Origin: Pseudomonadota bacterium
GTDB lineage: Bacteria; Pseudomonadota; Gammaproteobacteria; Burkholderiales; Burkholderiaceae_F
Direction: 5' to 3'
DNA: 64,000 nt
Assembly (NCBI GenBank): GCA_029778535.1
Contig: JAKOQB010000187.1
Span: 178,981-242,980 of the forward strand
Shown: positions 48,631 through 58,386 of the stretch, piece after piece
How positions within the stretch are numbered: position 1 is the first letter of the stretch
How the letters are laid out: each line of letters begins with the position of its first letter
Notes under the pieces: generated by a model
Databases searched by the model: none
What the model was told of the DNA's origin: nothing
Seen by the model: the letters and a program-made list of their open reading frames with translations, nothing else
Translations under genes and position numbers: made by a program

Positions 48631-49855
48631 TCTCGATGATCGGCAGCAGCACGGCGAGCACGATCGCCATCACCACCACGCCCATCGTCAGGATCAGGAA
48701 CGGCTCGAGCAGCGAGGTGAAGAAGAGCGCGCGCCGCTCGGCCTCGCGCGCATGGATGTCGGCCGCGCGCGACAGCATGTCGGGCAGCTTGCCGGTCGCT
48801 TCGCCGGAGGCGATCAGGTGGATCAGCACCGGCGGGAACAGGCGTGCGTGGCCGGCCTGCTTCTCCTCGTCGCTGTCCTGTCGCAGCGCGCGCGCCAGCG
48901 AGTAGCCTTCGCGCACGCGCGACGTGGCCTCGACCACACGCGCGCGCATCGCCAGATTGTTCACGGTTTCGCCGGCCGCCTGCAACGCGCGCAGCATCGG
49001 CACGCCGCTGCCGACCAGGATCGACAGCGTGCTGGCGAAGCGTGCGGTGTTCAGCGTGCGCGACAGCACGCTCAGCACCGGCAGCGTCAGGATGCGCCGG
49101 TGCCAGCGCAGCCGGACCGCCGCGACGCGCAGCGCGCGGCTGATCGCGACGCCGATCGCGATCAGCACGAGCGCGAACACCCAGCCCCAGTCGCGCACGA
49201 AATCCGACAACGCGATCAGCGCGCGCGTCAGCAGCGGCAGCGCCTGCTTGGTCTGCGCGAACACCTGCACGATCTGCGGCACCACGTACGTCAACAATCC
49301 GATCACCACCGCCAGCGCGACCAGCGTGACGATCGCGGGGTAGACGAACGCCAGCGTGATCTTCTGCTGCAGGCGCGCGCGCTCCTCGACGTAGTCGGCG
49401 AGGCTCGCGAGCACGGAGCCGAGCTTGCCCGATTCCTCACCGGCCGCGATCAGCGCGCGGTAGATGTCGGGGAACTGGCGCGGATGCCGCGCGAGCGCCT
49501 TCGACAGCGAGGTGCCTGACAGCACGTCGGTGCGGATCGCCGCCATCAGCTCGCGCACCTGCTGCTTCTCGCTCTGCTCGACCATCACGGTCAGCGCATC
49601 TGCGACCGGCAGCTGCGCGCCGAGCAAACTGGCGAGCTGGCGCGTGATCACCGCGAGTTCCGTCTGCGACAGCCGGCGGCCGAGCGCCAGCGTCACGTTC
49701 GAGCGCTGCGCTTCGGTCAGCACCGGCTCGACCGTCAGAGGAACCAGCCCGCGGCCGCGCAGCACCTGCCGCGCCAGCCGCGCGCTGTCGGCTTCGAGCA
49801 GGCCGGACAGTTCCTTGCCGCTGCTGTCGACGGCGGCGTACTTAAATGCAGCCAT
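48611..49855 (-). CDS. gspF: Type II secretion inner membrane protein GspF
   Basis: GspF is the polytopic platform protein of the type II secretion system. The 414-residue sequence has the two repeated GspF domains: SLLGAQLPVADALTVMVEQS and LSILVGSGVPMLRALQAAGE. Three membrane segments are visible, the first near LAFVYPAIVTLVALAVVIGL and the last at the C-terminal MGVVVMAIVLAVLLPIIEIN. It is the last gene of the gsp operon, 86 bases after gspE, with an inverted repeat between them. Confidence 0.96.
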   Translation of the reverse strand: MAAFKYAAVDSSGKELSGLLEADSARLARQVLRGRGLVPLTVEPVLTEAQRSNVTLALGRRLSQTELAVITRQLASLLGAQLPVADALTVMVEQSEKQQVRELMAAIRTDVLSGTSLSKALARHPRQFPDIYRALIAAGEESGKLGSVLASLADYVEERARLQQKITLAFVYPAIVTLVALAVVIGLLTYVVPQIVQVFAQTKQALPLLTRALIALSDFVRDWGWVFALVLIAIGVAISRALRVAAVRLRWHRRILTLPVLSVLSRTLNTARFASTLSILVGSGVPMLRALQAAGETVNNLAMRARVVEATSRVREGYSLARALRQDSDEEKQAGHARLFPPVLIHLIASGEATGKLPDMLSRAADIHAREAERRALFFTSLLEPFLILTMGVVVMAIVLAVLLPIIEINQLAR

Positions 49856-49865
49856 TCAGTAAAAC

Positions 49866-49945
49866 GTGAAAGGTGAAAGTTGAAATGTGAGTAGCGACGG
49901 CGAGGCAGGTTTGCGACGTTTCACATTTCACACTTCGCGTTTCAC
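49866..49945. repeat. Imperfect inverted repeat made of GTGAAA-like heptads
   Basis: Arms at 49866-49890 and 49921-49945 match at 20 of 25 positions around a 30-base spacer. Within each arm units such as TTTCACA, TTTCACA, CTTCGCG, TTTCAC repeat with 7-base spacing. The right arm covers the gspE stop codon. Confidence 0.75.
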
Positions 49946-51375
49946 TCCCTTGTGACCCGCAGCACTTCCTCGAGCGACGTGACGCCCGCGCTGACCCAGC
50001 GCATCGCGTCGCTGCGCATCGCGGCCATGCCGTGGCGTTCGGCCACGCGCCGGATGTCGGCTTCGTTGGCGCCGTTATGGATCAGCAGCCGCATTTCGTC
50101 GTCGACGGTCAGCAGCTCGTAGATGCCGGTGCGGCCGAAGTAGCCGGAAAAGCCGCACTGCTCGCAGCCGACGGCGCGATAGCTCCTGCCGTCCGGTTCC
50201 GGTTTCTTGCAGTGCGGGCACAGCTTGCGCACCAGCCGCTGCGCCAGAACGCCGAGCAGCGACGACGACAGCAGGAACGGTTCGATCCCCATGTCGATCA
50301 GCCGCGTGACCGACGAGGCGGCGTCGTTGGTGTGCACAGTGGCGAGCACCAGGTGCCCGGTCAGCGACGACTGCACCGCGATCTGCGCGGTCTCCAGGTC
50401 GCGGATCTCGCCGATCATCACCACGTCCGGGTCCTGGCGCAGGATCGCGCGCAGCGCACGCGCGAAGGTCATTTCGATCTTCGGATTGACCTGCGTCTGG
50501 CCGATGCCTTCGAGGTCGTACTCGATCGGGTCCTCGACCGTCATGATGTTGGTGGTGGTGTGGTCCAGGCGCCGGATCGCCGCGTACAACGTGGTCGTCT
50601 TGCCCGACCCGGTCGGCCCGGTGACCAGGATGATCCCGTGCGGCATGTGGATCAGCGTGTCGAACTGCGCGAGCGTCCCGTCCGCCATGCCGAGCTTGGT
50701 GAGCTCGAGCCGCGACAAGTCCTTCTCCAGCAGCCGCAGCACCACGCGCTCGCCGTGTCCGGTCGGCAGCGTGGACACGCGCACGTCGACCGCGCGACCG
50801 CCGACGCGCAGCGTGATGCGGCCGTCCTGCGGCAGGCGCTTCTCGGCGATATCGAGCGCGGCCATGATCTTGATGCGCGACACCAGCGCCGCGTGCAGCG
50901 CGCGCTTGGGCCGCACGATGTCGCGCAGCGTGCCGTCGACGCGGAAGCGCACCATCGAATAGGTCTCGAACGGCTCGATGTGGATGTCGCTCGCGCCGTC
51001 GCGCGCGGCCTGCGTCAGCAGCGCGTTGATCATGCGGATGATCGGCGCGTCGTCCTCGGTCTCGAGCAGGTCCTCGACGTCGGGCACCTCCTGCATCATG
51101 CGCGAGATGTCGAACTCGCCCTCGATGTCGCCGACGATCTTCTGTGCCGAACCCTCAGTCTGCGCGTAGGTCTGCGAGATCGCCTCGTTGAGCTGCTGCG
51201 GCGGGACCACGATCGGCGTCACCCGGCCGGGGAAAACGCGCATCACCTCGTTCAGCGCCGCCAGCGGCGTGGCTTCGGTGATCCACGCCTCGGCCTCGCG
51301 CTCGCTGGCCGGCTTCAGCAGGATCGCGTTGTCGCGCGCGAATGCGTAGGGGACGAAACGCTGGGCGGAGGTCAT
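49942..51375 (-). CDS. gspE: Type II secretion ATPase GspE
   Basis: GspE powers pseudopilus assembly. The 477-residue protein has Walker [19 protein letters not shown], the Asp box [20 protein letters not shown], Walker [15 protein letters not shown], the His box [20 protein letters not shown] and the zinc tetracysteine (CPHCKK then [10 protein letters not shown]). It begins with an N1 domain that binds GspL. ATG at 51375 lies 3 bases after the gspD stop. Confidence 0.97.
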   Translation of the reverse strand: MTSAQRFVPYAFARDNAILLKPASEREAEAWITEATPLAALNEVMRVFPGRVTPIVVPPQQLNEAISQTYAQTEGSAQKIVGDIEGEFDISRMMQEVPDVEDLLETEDDAPIIRMINALLTQAARDGASDIHIEPFETYSMVRFRVDGTLRDIVRPKRALHAALVSRIKIMAALDIAEKRLPQDGRITLRVGGRAVDVRVSTLPTGHGERVVLRLLEKDLSRLELTKLGMADGTLAQFDTLIHMPHGIILVTGPTGSGKTTTLYAAIRRLDHTTTNIMTVEDPIEYDLEGIGQTQVNPKIEMTFARALRAILRQDPDVVMIGEIRDLETAQIAVQSSLTGHLVLATVHTNDAASSVTRLIDMGIEPFLLSSSLLGVLAQRLVRKLCPHCKKPEPDGRSYRAVGCEQCGFSGYFGRTGIYELLTVDDEMRLLIHNGANEADIRRVAERHGMAAMRSDAMRWVSAGVTSLEEVLRVTRE

Positions 51376-51378
51376 GGA

Positions 51379-53898
51379 TTAGGGCGCCACCAGCACGGGT
51401 TCGAGGCCGCGCGCCCGCAGTTGCGCGAGCACCTGCGCCACGTCCTGCCGCGCGCCGTCGACCGCGACCCGCACGCGCACGACCTCGCCCTTGTCGGAAA
51501 TCACGCTCTCCCAGTAGGCATCGAAACCGGCTTCGCGCAGCTCGCGCTGCAGTTGCCGCGCACGCGCGACATCGCCGACGGCGGCAAGCTGGATCAACTG
51601 CAGGCGCTGCTCGTTGCCCGGCTTCGACGCTGCCGACGCGGTGAAGGCGCCGGTGACGGGACCAGAGGCGCGCGGCGCGGAACTCGCCGTCGCAGAGGAC
51701 GTGCGTGCGCTGTCCGGCGTTGCGCCGGGCGTGGGCGGCTGAGCCGGCGGCGCGGCGGGCCGGAGCGGCAGTGCCTGTTCCGGGTCGATGTTGAAATCGC
51801 GGAAGATCGGCGTGTCGGGGCGGCGCGAATTGGCGATCTGCGTCTGCATGTAGTCGTAACGGTCGGCCGCCAGCGCGGTCGACGTGGCCGCGCTGCGAAT
51901 GATCGTCGGCCGCAGGAATACCATGGTGTTGGTCTTCGACCGGTCGCGGTTCTCGTACCGGAACAGGTTGCCGATCAGCGGCAGATCGCCCAGCAGCGGC
52001 ACCTTGCTTACGCTGGTGTTGGAGCGGTCCTCGATCAGCCCGCTCAGCACGACGAAGTCGCCGTCCTCGACCAGCAGGTTCGACGTGAAGGCGCGCTTGT
52101 TGGTGATCAGGCCGCCCGCGGTCGTCCCCGGGACGATCGACGAGACCTCCAGATAGATCGCCAGCTTGACCGTGCCGCCCTCGGAGATCTGCGGCTTCAC
52201 GCGCAACTGCAGTCCGATGTCGCGCCGCTCGAAGGTCTGGAACGGATTCGTCGCGCCGCCGGTGGTCTGCGTGAACGATCCGGTGACGAAGGGAACGTTC
52301 TGGCCGACCAGGAACTGCGCCTCCTCGTTGTCGAGGGTCTGGATGTTCGGCCGCGACAGGATGTTGGCGTGCGCGTTGGTCTCCAGCGCGCGCGCGAGAA
52401 AGCCGATGTTGGTGATCTCGCCGGCGATGCCGGGGATCGTGACCTTGCCGCGAATCACGCCGATGTTCAGCCCCGGCCCGATCGAGGTCAGGTTGGTCGC
52501 GGCGCCGATGATGTTGCTGCCGCCGGTGGTCGAGTTGAAGTTGGTGCCGCCGATCACGCGCGTGTCGTTCGAGTTCAGTCCCGACAGGTCCTGGAACTGG
52601 ATGCCGAACTCGGCCGCCTTGTCGGCGCTGACCTCCGCGATCAGCGATTCGATCACCACCTGCGCGCGGCGCGCGTCGAGCTTTTCGATGATCGCGCGGA
52701 TGTTCCGGTACAGCGGCTCGGGCGCGGTGATGATCAGCGAATTGGTCGCCGCGTCCGGTTGGATCAGGCCGCTCAGTGCGCTCGATCCGCCGGCTGCAGT
52801 CGCCGGTGTGGAAGGTTGCGGCGTCGGCTGAAACGTCTGCTGCCCCGGCTGTCCGCCCAGGCCCGGCGCGCCGGTCGTGCCGATCGGCGTGACCTGGCTC
52901 AGCCCGCCGGTACTGGCCTGTGGCACGAACGACGGATCGGACGCCAGCACCGCGCGTAGCAGCGGCGCCAGCTTGGTCGCCTCGGCATTGCGCAGGTAGA
53001 CGACGTTGATGTTGCCGGGCGTCACGCTCGGCTGGTCGAGGCGCTCGATAAGCGACCGCGCCAGCTGGGCACGGGCCGGACTTGCGGTGCGGATGATCAG
53101 CGAATTGGTGCGCGGCTCGGCCAGCACCTGCACGCGCTGGCCGCCGTCGACGGCCTGCCCGGCGGCGCGCGCGCCTTCGTCGAGGATGCGGTTGACGACG
53201 GTCGCGATCTCCATCGCCAGGCCGTATTTCAACGCGACGATGTCTGCATCGGCGTGCGCTTGCGAGTCGATCGCCTCGATGATGCGCGCGATGCGCCGCA
53301 GGTTGTCCGCGTAGTCGGTGATGACCAGCGTGTTATTGGCCGGATAGGCGGAGATCGTGTTGTTGGGTGCGATCAGCGGACGCAGCACCGGCACCAGGCT
53401 TGTCGCCGATTCGTAGCGCAGCGTGAACACCTGCGTGACGATCTGGTCGCCGCGCGGCGCGGTGGCGTCGGGCGGCACCACGCGCCCGCCCTGCAGCTTG
53501 GCGTCGGCCTCCGGCACGATGCGGGAGACGCCGCCGGGCTGGGCCGATTCGACGATCGTGAAGCCCGACAGCCGCAGCGCCGCGAGCAACTGCTCGTACG
53601 CCTGCTGCTTGTTGACCGGGCGCTCGGTGACGAGGTTCAGCGTCCCCTTCACGCGCGGGTCGATCACGAAGGTGCGGCCGGTGAACTGGCCGACCGCGCG
53701 CACGACCGTCTCGAGGTCCGCGTTGGGGAAATTCAGATAGACGGTGTCGTCGGTGCCCGCCGCCTGCGTCTTCGCCGCCGTGCCTTGCGCCTGCGCGGAC
53801 ACGCCGGGCGGCACGGCACCGGCGAGCACGGACAGCGTCGCTGTTGTCGCGACGAATGCCATGGTTCGGGCGCGGTACCGCGTGCGCATCATCGACAT
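51379..53898 (-). CDS. gspD: Type II secretin GspD with C-terminal SPOR domain
   Basis: GspD forms the outer-membrane pore. The 839-residue protein has a signal peptide, N-domains (LNFPNADLETVVRAVGQFTG, then repeated N-domains with VYLRNAEATKLAPLLRAVLA), and the secretin domain, with VESLIAEVSADKAAEFGIQF, NVPFVTGSFTQT and VPLLGDLPLIGNLFRY. In place of the usual short tail it ends in a SPOR domain (about residues 762-839) with LQLIQLAAVGDVARARQLQR and VVRVRVAVDG, after a Pro/Ala/Ser linker. SPOR domains bind peptidoglycan lacking stem peptides. The start is ATG 53898, just after the gspN stop. Confidence 0.95.
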   Translation of the reverse strand: MSMMRTRYRARTMAFVATTATLSVLAGAVPPGVSAQAQGTAAKTQAAGTDDTVYLNFPNADLETVVRAVGQFTGRTFVIDPRVKGTLNLVTERPVNKQQAYEQLLAALRLSGFTIVESAQPGGVSRIVPEADAKLQGGRVVPPDATAPRGDQIVTQVFTLRYESATSLVPVLRPLIAPNNTISAYPANNTLVITDYADNLRRIARIIEAIDSQAHADADIVALKYGLAMEIATVVNRILDEGARAAGQAVDGGQRVQVLAEPRTNSLIIRTASPARAQLARSLIERLDQPSVTPGNINVVYLRNAEATKLAPLLRAVLASDPSFVPQASTGGLSQVTPIGTTGAPGLGGQPGQQTFQPTPQPSTPATAAGGSSALSGLIQPDAATNSLIITAPEPLYRNIRAIIEKLDARRAQVVIESLIAEVSADKAAEFGIQFQDLSGLNSNDTRVIGGTNFNSTTGGSNIIGAATNLTSIGPGLNIGVIRGKVTIPGIAGEITNIGFLARALETNAHANILSRPNIQTLDNEEAQFLVGQNVPFVTGSFTQTTGGATNPFQTFERRDIGLQLRVKPQISEGGTVKLAIYLEVSSIVPGTTAGGLITNKRAFTSNLLVEDGDFVVLSGLIEDRSNTSVSKVPLLGDLPLIGNLFRYENRDRSKTNTMVFLRPTIIRSAATSTALAADRYDYMQTQIANSRRPDTPIFRDFNIDPEQALPLRPAAPPAQPPTPGATPDSARTSSATASSAPRASGPVTGAFTASAASKPGNEQRLQLIQLAAVGDVARARQLQRELREAGFDAYWESVISDKGEVVRVRVAVDGARQDVAQVLAQLRARGLEPVLVAP

Positions 53899-53899
53899 G

Positions 53900-54673
53900 T
53901 CAGCTTCCGAAGTTCAACAGTGCGGCATCGCCCTCGCGCCGACCGAGCAAAGCGATCAGTCCCGCGAGTTGCGCCTTGACGGCCGGGTCGGCATTCGGGA
54001 CCACCCGCGCGATGCCCTGAAAGCGCACGCGTCCACCGTCTGCGATTGTGCCATTGCCGGTCATTTCGAGGGGTCCGACCAGCGTCGCGAGGTTCAGCTG
54101 AGTCCCCGGATAGCCGCCGGAGGTCTGCAGCCGATAGTTCCCGAACGGCGATATCGGTGTCAGCGCGCTCGATGCGAACTGCCATTCGACGCTCGGATTG
54201 CCGGTCATGCGGCCGGCTTCGAATTGCAGCCGATCCCACGTCAGAACGATGATGCCGCCGGGCCGGATCGTGTTCCACGGCGCGCCGAGCCCGGTCAGCA
54301 GCGATGCCGGCAGCCGCACGCTGGCGGGTCCGATGTCGAGCCGGCGCGCGCGGGTCGCGCGCAGCGCGAGCGGCTGCGCCAGCGCCGACGGGTGCGACAA
54401 CGTCAGGTCGATTTCGCCGATCAGCAGCGGCCACGGCGAGAGCTTCCACGCCAGCGGCTCGGCCAGGCTGGCGCGCGCCCCACCGGGGGCGCCGCTGCCG
54501 AGCACGACCGTCGCGCGGCCGGACCAGATCGTGCCGTCCGCGTCCGCCAGCTCGACATGGCCCTGCGTCGCGCTGCGCACCGCGATCGCCAGCCATTGCG
54601 CCGGTGCCAGCACGATCACGATCAGCGCTGCCGCGAAGATCGCAACCAGGGCATAGAGAACCGCGCGCAGCAT
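53900..54673 (-). CDS. gspN: Type II secretion protein GspN
   Basis: GspN is an accessory inner-membrane-anchored protein present in some type II systems. The 257-residue protein has one N-terminal membrane segment (VLYALVAIFAAALIVIVLAP), then a beta-rich periplasmic part with the GspN features GTIWSGRATVVLGSG and LAWKLSPWPLLIGEIDLTL. It lies between gspM and gspD. Family members vary in sequence, so the call rests on context plus these segments. Confidence 0.87.
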   Translation of the reverse strand: MLRAVLYALVAIFAAALIVIVLAPAQWLAIAVRSATQGHVELADADGTIWSGRATVVLGSGAPGGARASLAEPLAWKLSPWPLLIGEIDLTLSHPSALAQPLALRATRARRLDIGPASVRLPASLLTGLGAPWNTIRPGGIIVLTWDRLQFEAGRMTGNPSVEWQFASSALTPISPFGNYRLQTSGGYPGTQLNLATLVGPLEMTGNGTIADGGRVRFQGIARVVPNADPAVKAQLAGLIALLGRREGDAALLNFGS

Positions 54674-54691
54674 CGAGGTCGTTCATTCCCG

Positions 54692-55180
54692 TTAGCGTCG
54701 CGCCAGTCGCAGCACCAGCTCGATGTCCGCGTTTCCGGCCGCGGTCGCGCGAGTGGCGTTGACGGAAATCGCGCGCGCTCCGAGCGTTCGCTCCGCGTCC
54801 GCGAGCCACGTGCTCCAGCCCGCGTACGGCACGTTGCCGAACGACAACTGCAGGTCGCTGTCCGACAACGGCTGAATGCGTGTGGCTTTCAGCCCGGCCG
54901 CGACAAGCGACTTCTCCAGCACCGCGCGCGCTTCGGTCGCGGTGACCTTGGCGACCTGCGGCCGCGCCTTCAGCGCATTGGCTTCGACCAGCAGGCCCTG
55001 AAGCTGCGCGGCCTGCGCGCGCGCGGCGGGCAGCCCGCGTTCGAGCCGAGCGATTCCCGTTCGCGCCGGATCGATCAGCAGCAGATAGATCAGCGCGATC
55101 AGGACGACCGCGCCGCCCGCCAGCAGGATCGCTCTCTCGCGCGGCGCGCGTTCGGACCAGAAGCGCAGCAGTGCTTCCAT
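54692..55180 (-). CDS. gspM: Type II secretion protein GspM
   Basis: The 162-residue bitopic inner-membrane protein has one N-terminal membrane segment (AILLAGGAVVLIALIYLLLI) and a periplasmic ferredoxin-like domain typical of GspM, which pairs with GspL. The gene is placed 3 bases after gspL, as in other gsp operons. Sequence identity in GspM is low across species; identification relies on length, topology and gene order. Confidence 0.88.
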   Translation of the reverse strand: MEALLRFWSERAPRERAILLAGGAVVLIALIYLLLIDPARTGIARLERGLPAARAQAAQLQGLLVEANALKARPQVAKVTATEARAVLEKSLVAAGLKATRIQPLSDSDLQLSFGNVPYAGWSTWLADAERTLGARAISVNATRATAAGNADIELVLRLARR

Positions 55181-55183
55181 GGC

Positions 55184-56434
55184 TCAACCTCCGGCCGGTT
55201 CGAGGCGGACCGAGCCGTCGGGGTCGAACCGCAGGCTCATTCCGAGCGGCCCGGCCTGCGCACGCAGCAGATTCTGCAGCGTCGCGTCGACCGCGCCCTG
55301 CTTGAACTTCACGCGCAGCGATCCGTCGCGGTATTCGACGCCGGTGACGATTCCGATCGGCGCCGCGGCCAGCAGCTGCGCCGCCTGCGCATTGAGCGCG
55401 GAGAAGTCGTTGCTCGACGCGAGTCCCGCGCGCGCGCGCAGCGTGCGCAGCTCGCGCCGCGTCTGCTCGACCGCCAGGCTCGGATCGGGGTCGAGGTTCG
55501 GGAACGCGCTTTTGAACGCGGTCTGCATCGCCTGGTCGATCGCGCCGCGCTCGCGCTGCAGCTTGTACCAGTAGGCGTTGATGCCGGCGATCCACGTCAG
55601 CGCGGCCACGCCAAGCCAGATCGCCGGCGCGCGCAGCGACCGCGCGGTGATGCGCGGCAGCCCCGGCAAGCGCCCGCCGATCGCGTAGCTGCCCTGCAGC
55701 AGGTTGACCGCGTCGCGCTGCACGGCCGGATCGAAATCCGCGCCGACCGCTTCGACCGGCGCGTCGAGCGCATTGGACAGCGCGGCGAGCTTGTTCGCCT
55801 CGCGCCCGAACGCGCGCACGCGCTTGATGCCGAGGCGGCGCAGCGCCAGCGTCAGCGCGCTCGGCACACCGCTTTCGATCTCGAACGGGAATCCCTCATG
55901 CGCGCCGGTGCGCGCCACGCCGCGACCGCGATCGATCCGCACCGCGAGCGTCCCGTCAGCCGGCGCCGGCACCGTGTACAGGTCCGCGTAAGCGGCGCGC
56001 GGCTTCAGCCCGCTTTCGGCCAGCGCGTCGAGCGCGCGCGTGAGCAGCGCGCGGTGGACCACGGCCACCGGCAGCTTGCCGTTCTCGCCGCGCGCGCCGA
56101 GCGCAAAGTGGCAGTCGGCCGGCTCGGTCAGCAGCCGGTCCTCCAGCAGATTCGGTAGCGCCTGCTGCAGCTTGGTCGCGGAGATCGCGGGCGCGTCGAT
56201 CTCGGCCGCGAACACGTCGGCGCAGTCGAACACAAGTTCGATCCGGCTCGCCTTCGGCAGCAACGGGATCGGCGCGTCGCCGCGCTCGACCTTCCCCGCC
56301 GCATCGAGCGCCAGGTACGCGACCACGGACGACGCCGACAACTGCGCCCGGCTGCCGCTGGCGACGGTTCGGTGCGGCGGCAGCAACAGCAGCAGCCGCT
56401 GGTACGACCGTTCCTTCATAGTTCGCGTTGCCAT
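55184..56434 (-). CDS. gspL: Type II secretion protein GspL
   Basis: GspL links GspE to the inner-membrane platform. The 416-residue protein has a cytoplasmic actin-like domain (about residues 10-240, with VVAYLALDAAGKVERGDAPI and QQALPNLLEDRLLTEPADCH), one membrane segment near 270 (AIWLGVAALTWIAGINAYWY) and a periplasmic ferredoxin-like domain. It overlaps the end of gspK by 19 bases and precedes gspM by 3 bases. Confidence 0.93.
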   Translation of the reverse strand: MATRTMKERSYQRLLLLLPPHRTVASGSRAQLSASSVVAYLALDAAGKVERGDAPIPLLPKASRIELVFDCADVFAAEIDAPAISATKLQQALPNLLEDRLLTEPADCHFALGARGENGKLPVAVVHRALLTRALDALAESGLKPRAAYADLYTVPAPADGTLAVRIDRGRGVARTGAHEGFPFEIESGVPSALTLALRRLGIKRVRAFGREANKLAALSNALDAPVEAVGADFDPAVQRDAVNLLQGSYAIGGRLPGLPRITARSLRAPAIWLGVAALTWIAGINAYWYKLQRERGAIDQAMQTAFKSAFPNLDPDPSLAVEQTRRELRTLRARAGLASSNDFSALNAQAAQLLAAAPIGIVTGVEYRDGSLRVKFKQGAVDATLQNLLRAQAGPLGMSLRFDPDGSVRLEPAGG

Positions 56435-57405
56435 AGCACCTTGACCGAGTGGTCGGCGCGATTGCGCTTGACCAATGCTTCCATGCTCGAGGTCACGCGG
56501 TCGAGTCTGACCTTGCCGTGGATCAGAAAGTAGCTCGAAGAGGTATCGATCCGCGTCTTATCAAGGTCGGCGCGCTGACCCTGGCCGGGCAGTCGAAGCG
56601 TGAAATCCGCCACTTGGTTGAAATAGCCGAGGCGATCGCGCTCGGCCACCAGCGCGCGCGCTTCCAGCAGCGTGAGTCCGACGCGCGCGGCGATCACCTC
56701 CGGCGGCGCGGTGTTGATGTTGACCTTTGTCCGCCGAGTGTCGAGGATCGCCACATACGGAATCAGCTTGGCGGCCGCCTGCGCGTCGAGGCCGCGCACG
56801 CCGTAGAGATCCTGCGGCAGCACCAGCGGCAGCGGCCGCAGCGTGATCGTGCCGTCGGCCGACACGCCGCCCGTACTCGAACCCGGCGACACGTAGGCCT
56901 CCTGCATCGCCACCAGGATCAGGTCCGCGGTCGCGCTCGGCAGCCCGAGCAGGTTGCACAGCCGGCGCAGCGCATCGACCTCGGTCCCGTCAGGCTTGCC
57001 ATCGTCGCCGATCAGATTGCGCAGGTTCAGCCGCGCCTGCTCGTCCTCGATGTTGCCTTCGATCGTGGCGCGCGCGGCCAGTGTCGAGGTCTCTCCGAGC
57101 TGATCGAGCCGCGTCTGCGCGAGCGGCTGCGCCCAGGGCTCGGTCAGTGCGTCGTAATTGCTGCGGTTGAGGTCCTCGCGCAGGATCGCGCGCGCCCAGT
57201 CGAGCGCGCCCGACAGCAGCAGCCGGCTCTGCAGCGTCAGTTGCTGGTTCTCGATCGTGCGCAGGACGATGAACTGGTTCCAGAACAGCCCCGTGACGAT
57301 CAGCGTCGCGAGCGTGGCGATGAAAAGCGCCATCAGCACCGCCGCACCCCTCTGCGCGGCGCGTGGCGTCGCGGGCTCGTGCTTGGGGCTGGCGCGGTCT
57401 CGCAT
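56416..57405 (-). CDS. gspK: Type II secretion minor pseudopilin GspK
   Basis: The 329-residue protein is the large minor pseudopilin that caps the pseudopilus tip. After the basic leader it has RGAAVLMALFIATLATLIV; the usual Glu at position 5 of the mature helix is missing, as is normal for GspK. The helix-hairpin-helix-like region TKVNINTAPPEVIAARVGLT is typical. ATG at 57405 is used, 10 bases after gspJ; a longer upstream frame is a shadow. Confidence 0.92.
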   Translation of the reverse strand: MRDRASPKHEPATPRAAQRGAAVLMALFIATLATLIVTGLFWNQFIVLRTIENQQLTLQSRLLLSGALDWARAILREDLNRSNYDALTEPWAQPLAQTRLDQLGETSTLAARATIEGNIEDEQARLNLRNLIGDDGKPDGTEVDALRRLCNLLGLPSATADLILVAMQEAYVSPGSSTGGVSADGTITLRPLPLVLPQDLYGVRGLDAQAAAKLIPYVAILDTRRTKVNINTAPPEVIAARVGLTLLEARALVAERDRLGYFNQVADFTLRLPGQGQRADLDKTRIDTSSSYFLIHGKVRLDRVTSSMEALVKRNRADHSVKVLWQREL

Positions 57406-57415
57406 TGGCGCCGTT

Positions 57416-58018
57416 TCAACCGGTGACCAGCACGCGCCGCAGGCGCGTGCCGTCGTTGCGTTCGAGCGTGATTTCGAAGCCGAGTGGCGCCTGAGCGGTA
57501 TCGGGCGTTGCAGGCGCCGCCGCGGCGTCGATCCAGCCCTGACCGCTGCGCCAGTAGCGCACCTGCATCGATCGCACGTTGGAAAGCAGCGGGTCGGCGC
57601 TGAAACGCGACTTCGCAACCAGGCCGATCTGCCGCAGCGGCGGCGTCGCTTCGCGCACGAGTTCCCCATTGGTGACGCGGTAGACGATCACCTGCACCGC
57701 AGTGGCCTCGTCGGGTGCAGCCGGCGCATAGCGGACGATTTCGAGCGCACCGCCGTCGGCCGCGCGCAGGTTGATCGGCGCCGCCGGCAGGGGAACGAAG
57801 TTCGGACTCACGACCTGCGCGACGTCGAGTTCCATCTGCCCGAAGGCGGTCAGCATCGCGCGCACCTCTTCGGCTTCGGGCTCGAGTCGGCTGCGCGTCG
57901 CGGTCAGCGATTCGAGCCCGCGCCATGAGATCAGCGACACCAGCGACAGCACGGTGATGGCGACCAGCAGTTCGAGCAGCGTGAAGCCGCGGGCCCGCTG
58001 TGCTTTGAGCGCGTTCAT
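57416..58018 (-). CDS. gspJ: Type II secretion minor pseudopilin GspJ
   Basis: The 200-residue protein has the prepilin leader and helix RARGFTLLELLVAITVLSLV with Glu5. The family segments LVSLISWRGLESLTATRSRL and MLTAFGQMELDVAQVV follow. Its ATG shares one base with the gspI stop (TGATG). It forms the tip complex with GspI and GspK. Confidence 0.93.
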   Translation of the reverse strand: MNALKAQRARGFTLLELLVAITVLSLVSLISWRGLESLTATRSRLEPEAEEVRAMLTAFGQMELDVAQVVSPNFVPLPAAPINLRAADGGALEIVRYAPAAPDEATAVQVIVYRVTNGELVREATPPLRQIGLVAKSRFSADPLLSNVRSMQVRYWRSGQGWIDAAAAPATPDTAQAPLGFEITLERNDGTRLRRVLVTG

Positions 58019-58386
58019 CAGGTGGTCGGCAGCACCGCCATCAGCTCCGCATACCGGCGCTGCGTGTCGGCGTCGCGATAGAACACGCGCAGCTCCACGC
58101 GGCGGAAGAACGGATTCGGTGTCGACTTGACGATCTGCTCGCAGGTGAACGCGACGCCGCCTTCGGGGCAGTCGAGGCTCGTCTGCCCGAGCGCGAGCTG
58201 TCCGCGCGTCAGCCGCAGCTCGAGCAGCCGGTTCTCGGCGGCGATCGTCGCCAGCAGCATGCGGCGCGAATCGGCCGCGTTGCCGGTCAGCGACAGCGCG
58301 CCGCGCATCGCGGCGGCCAGCGCGATGCCGATGATCACCAGCGCGACCAGCACCTCGAGCAGAGTGAAGCCGCGCGCGCGCATCAT
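58018..58386 (-). CDS. gspI: Type II secretion minor pseudopilin GspI
   Basis: The 122-residue protein has the prepilin segment RARGFTLLEVLVALVIIGIA followed by ENRLLELRLTRGQLALGQ, and ends YRDADTQRRYAELMAVLP. The ATG at 58386 overlaps the gspH stop by 4 bases (ATGA), so the two are coupled. Length is normal for GspI. Confidence 0.94.
   Translation of the reverse strand: MMRARGFTLLEVLVALVIIGIALAAAMRGALSLTGNAADSRRMLLATIAAENRLLELRLTRGQLALGQTSLDCPEGGVAFTCEQIVKSTPNPFFRRVELRVFYRDADTQRRYAELMAVLPTT

Noticed and set aside
50032..52959. 975-residue open frame antisense to gspE and gspD
   Set aside because: Composition is typical of antisense to high-GC genes and no domain is visible.
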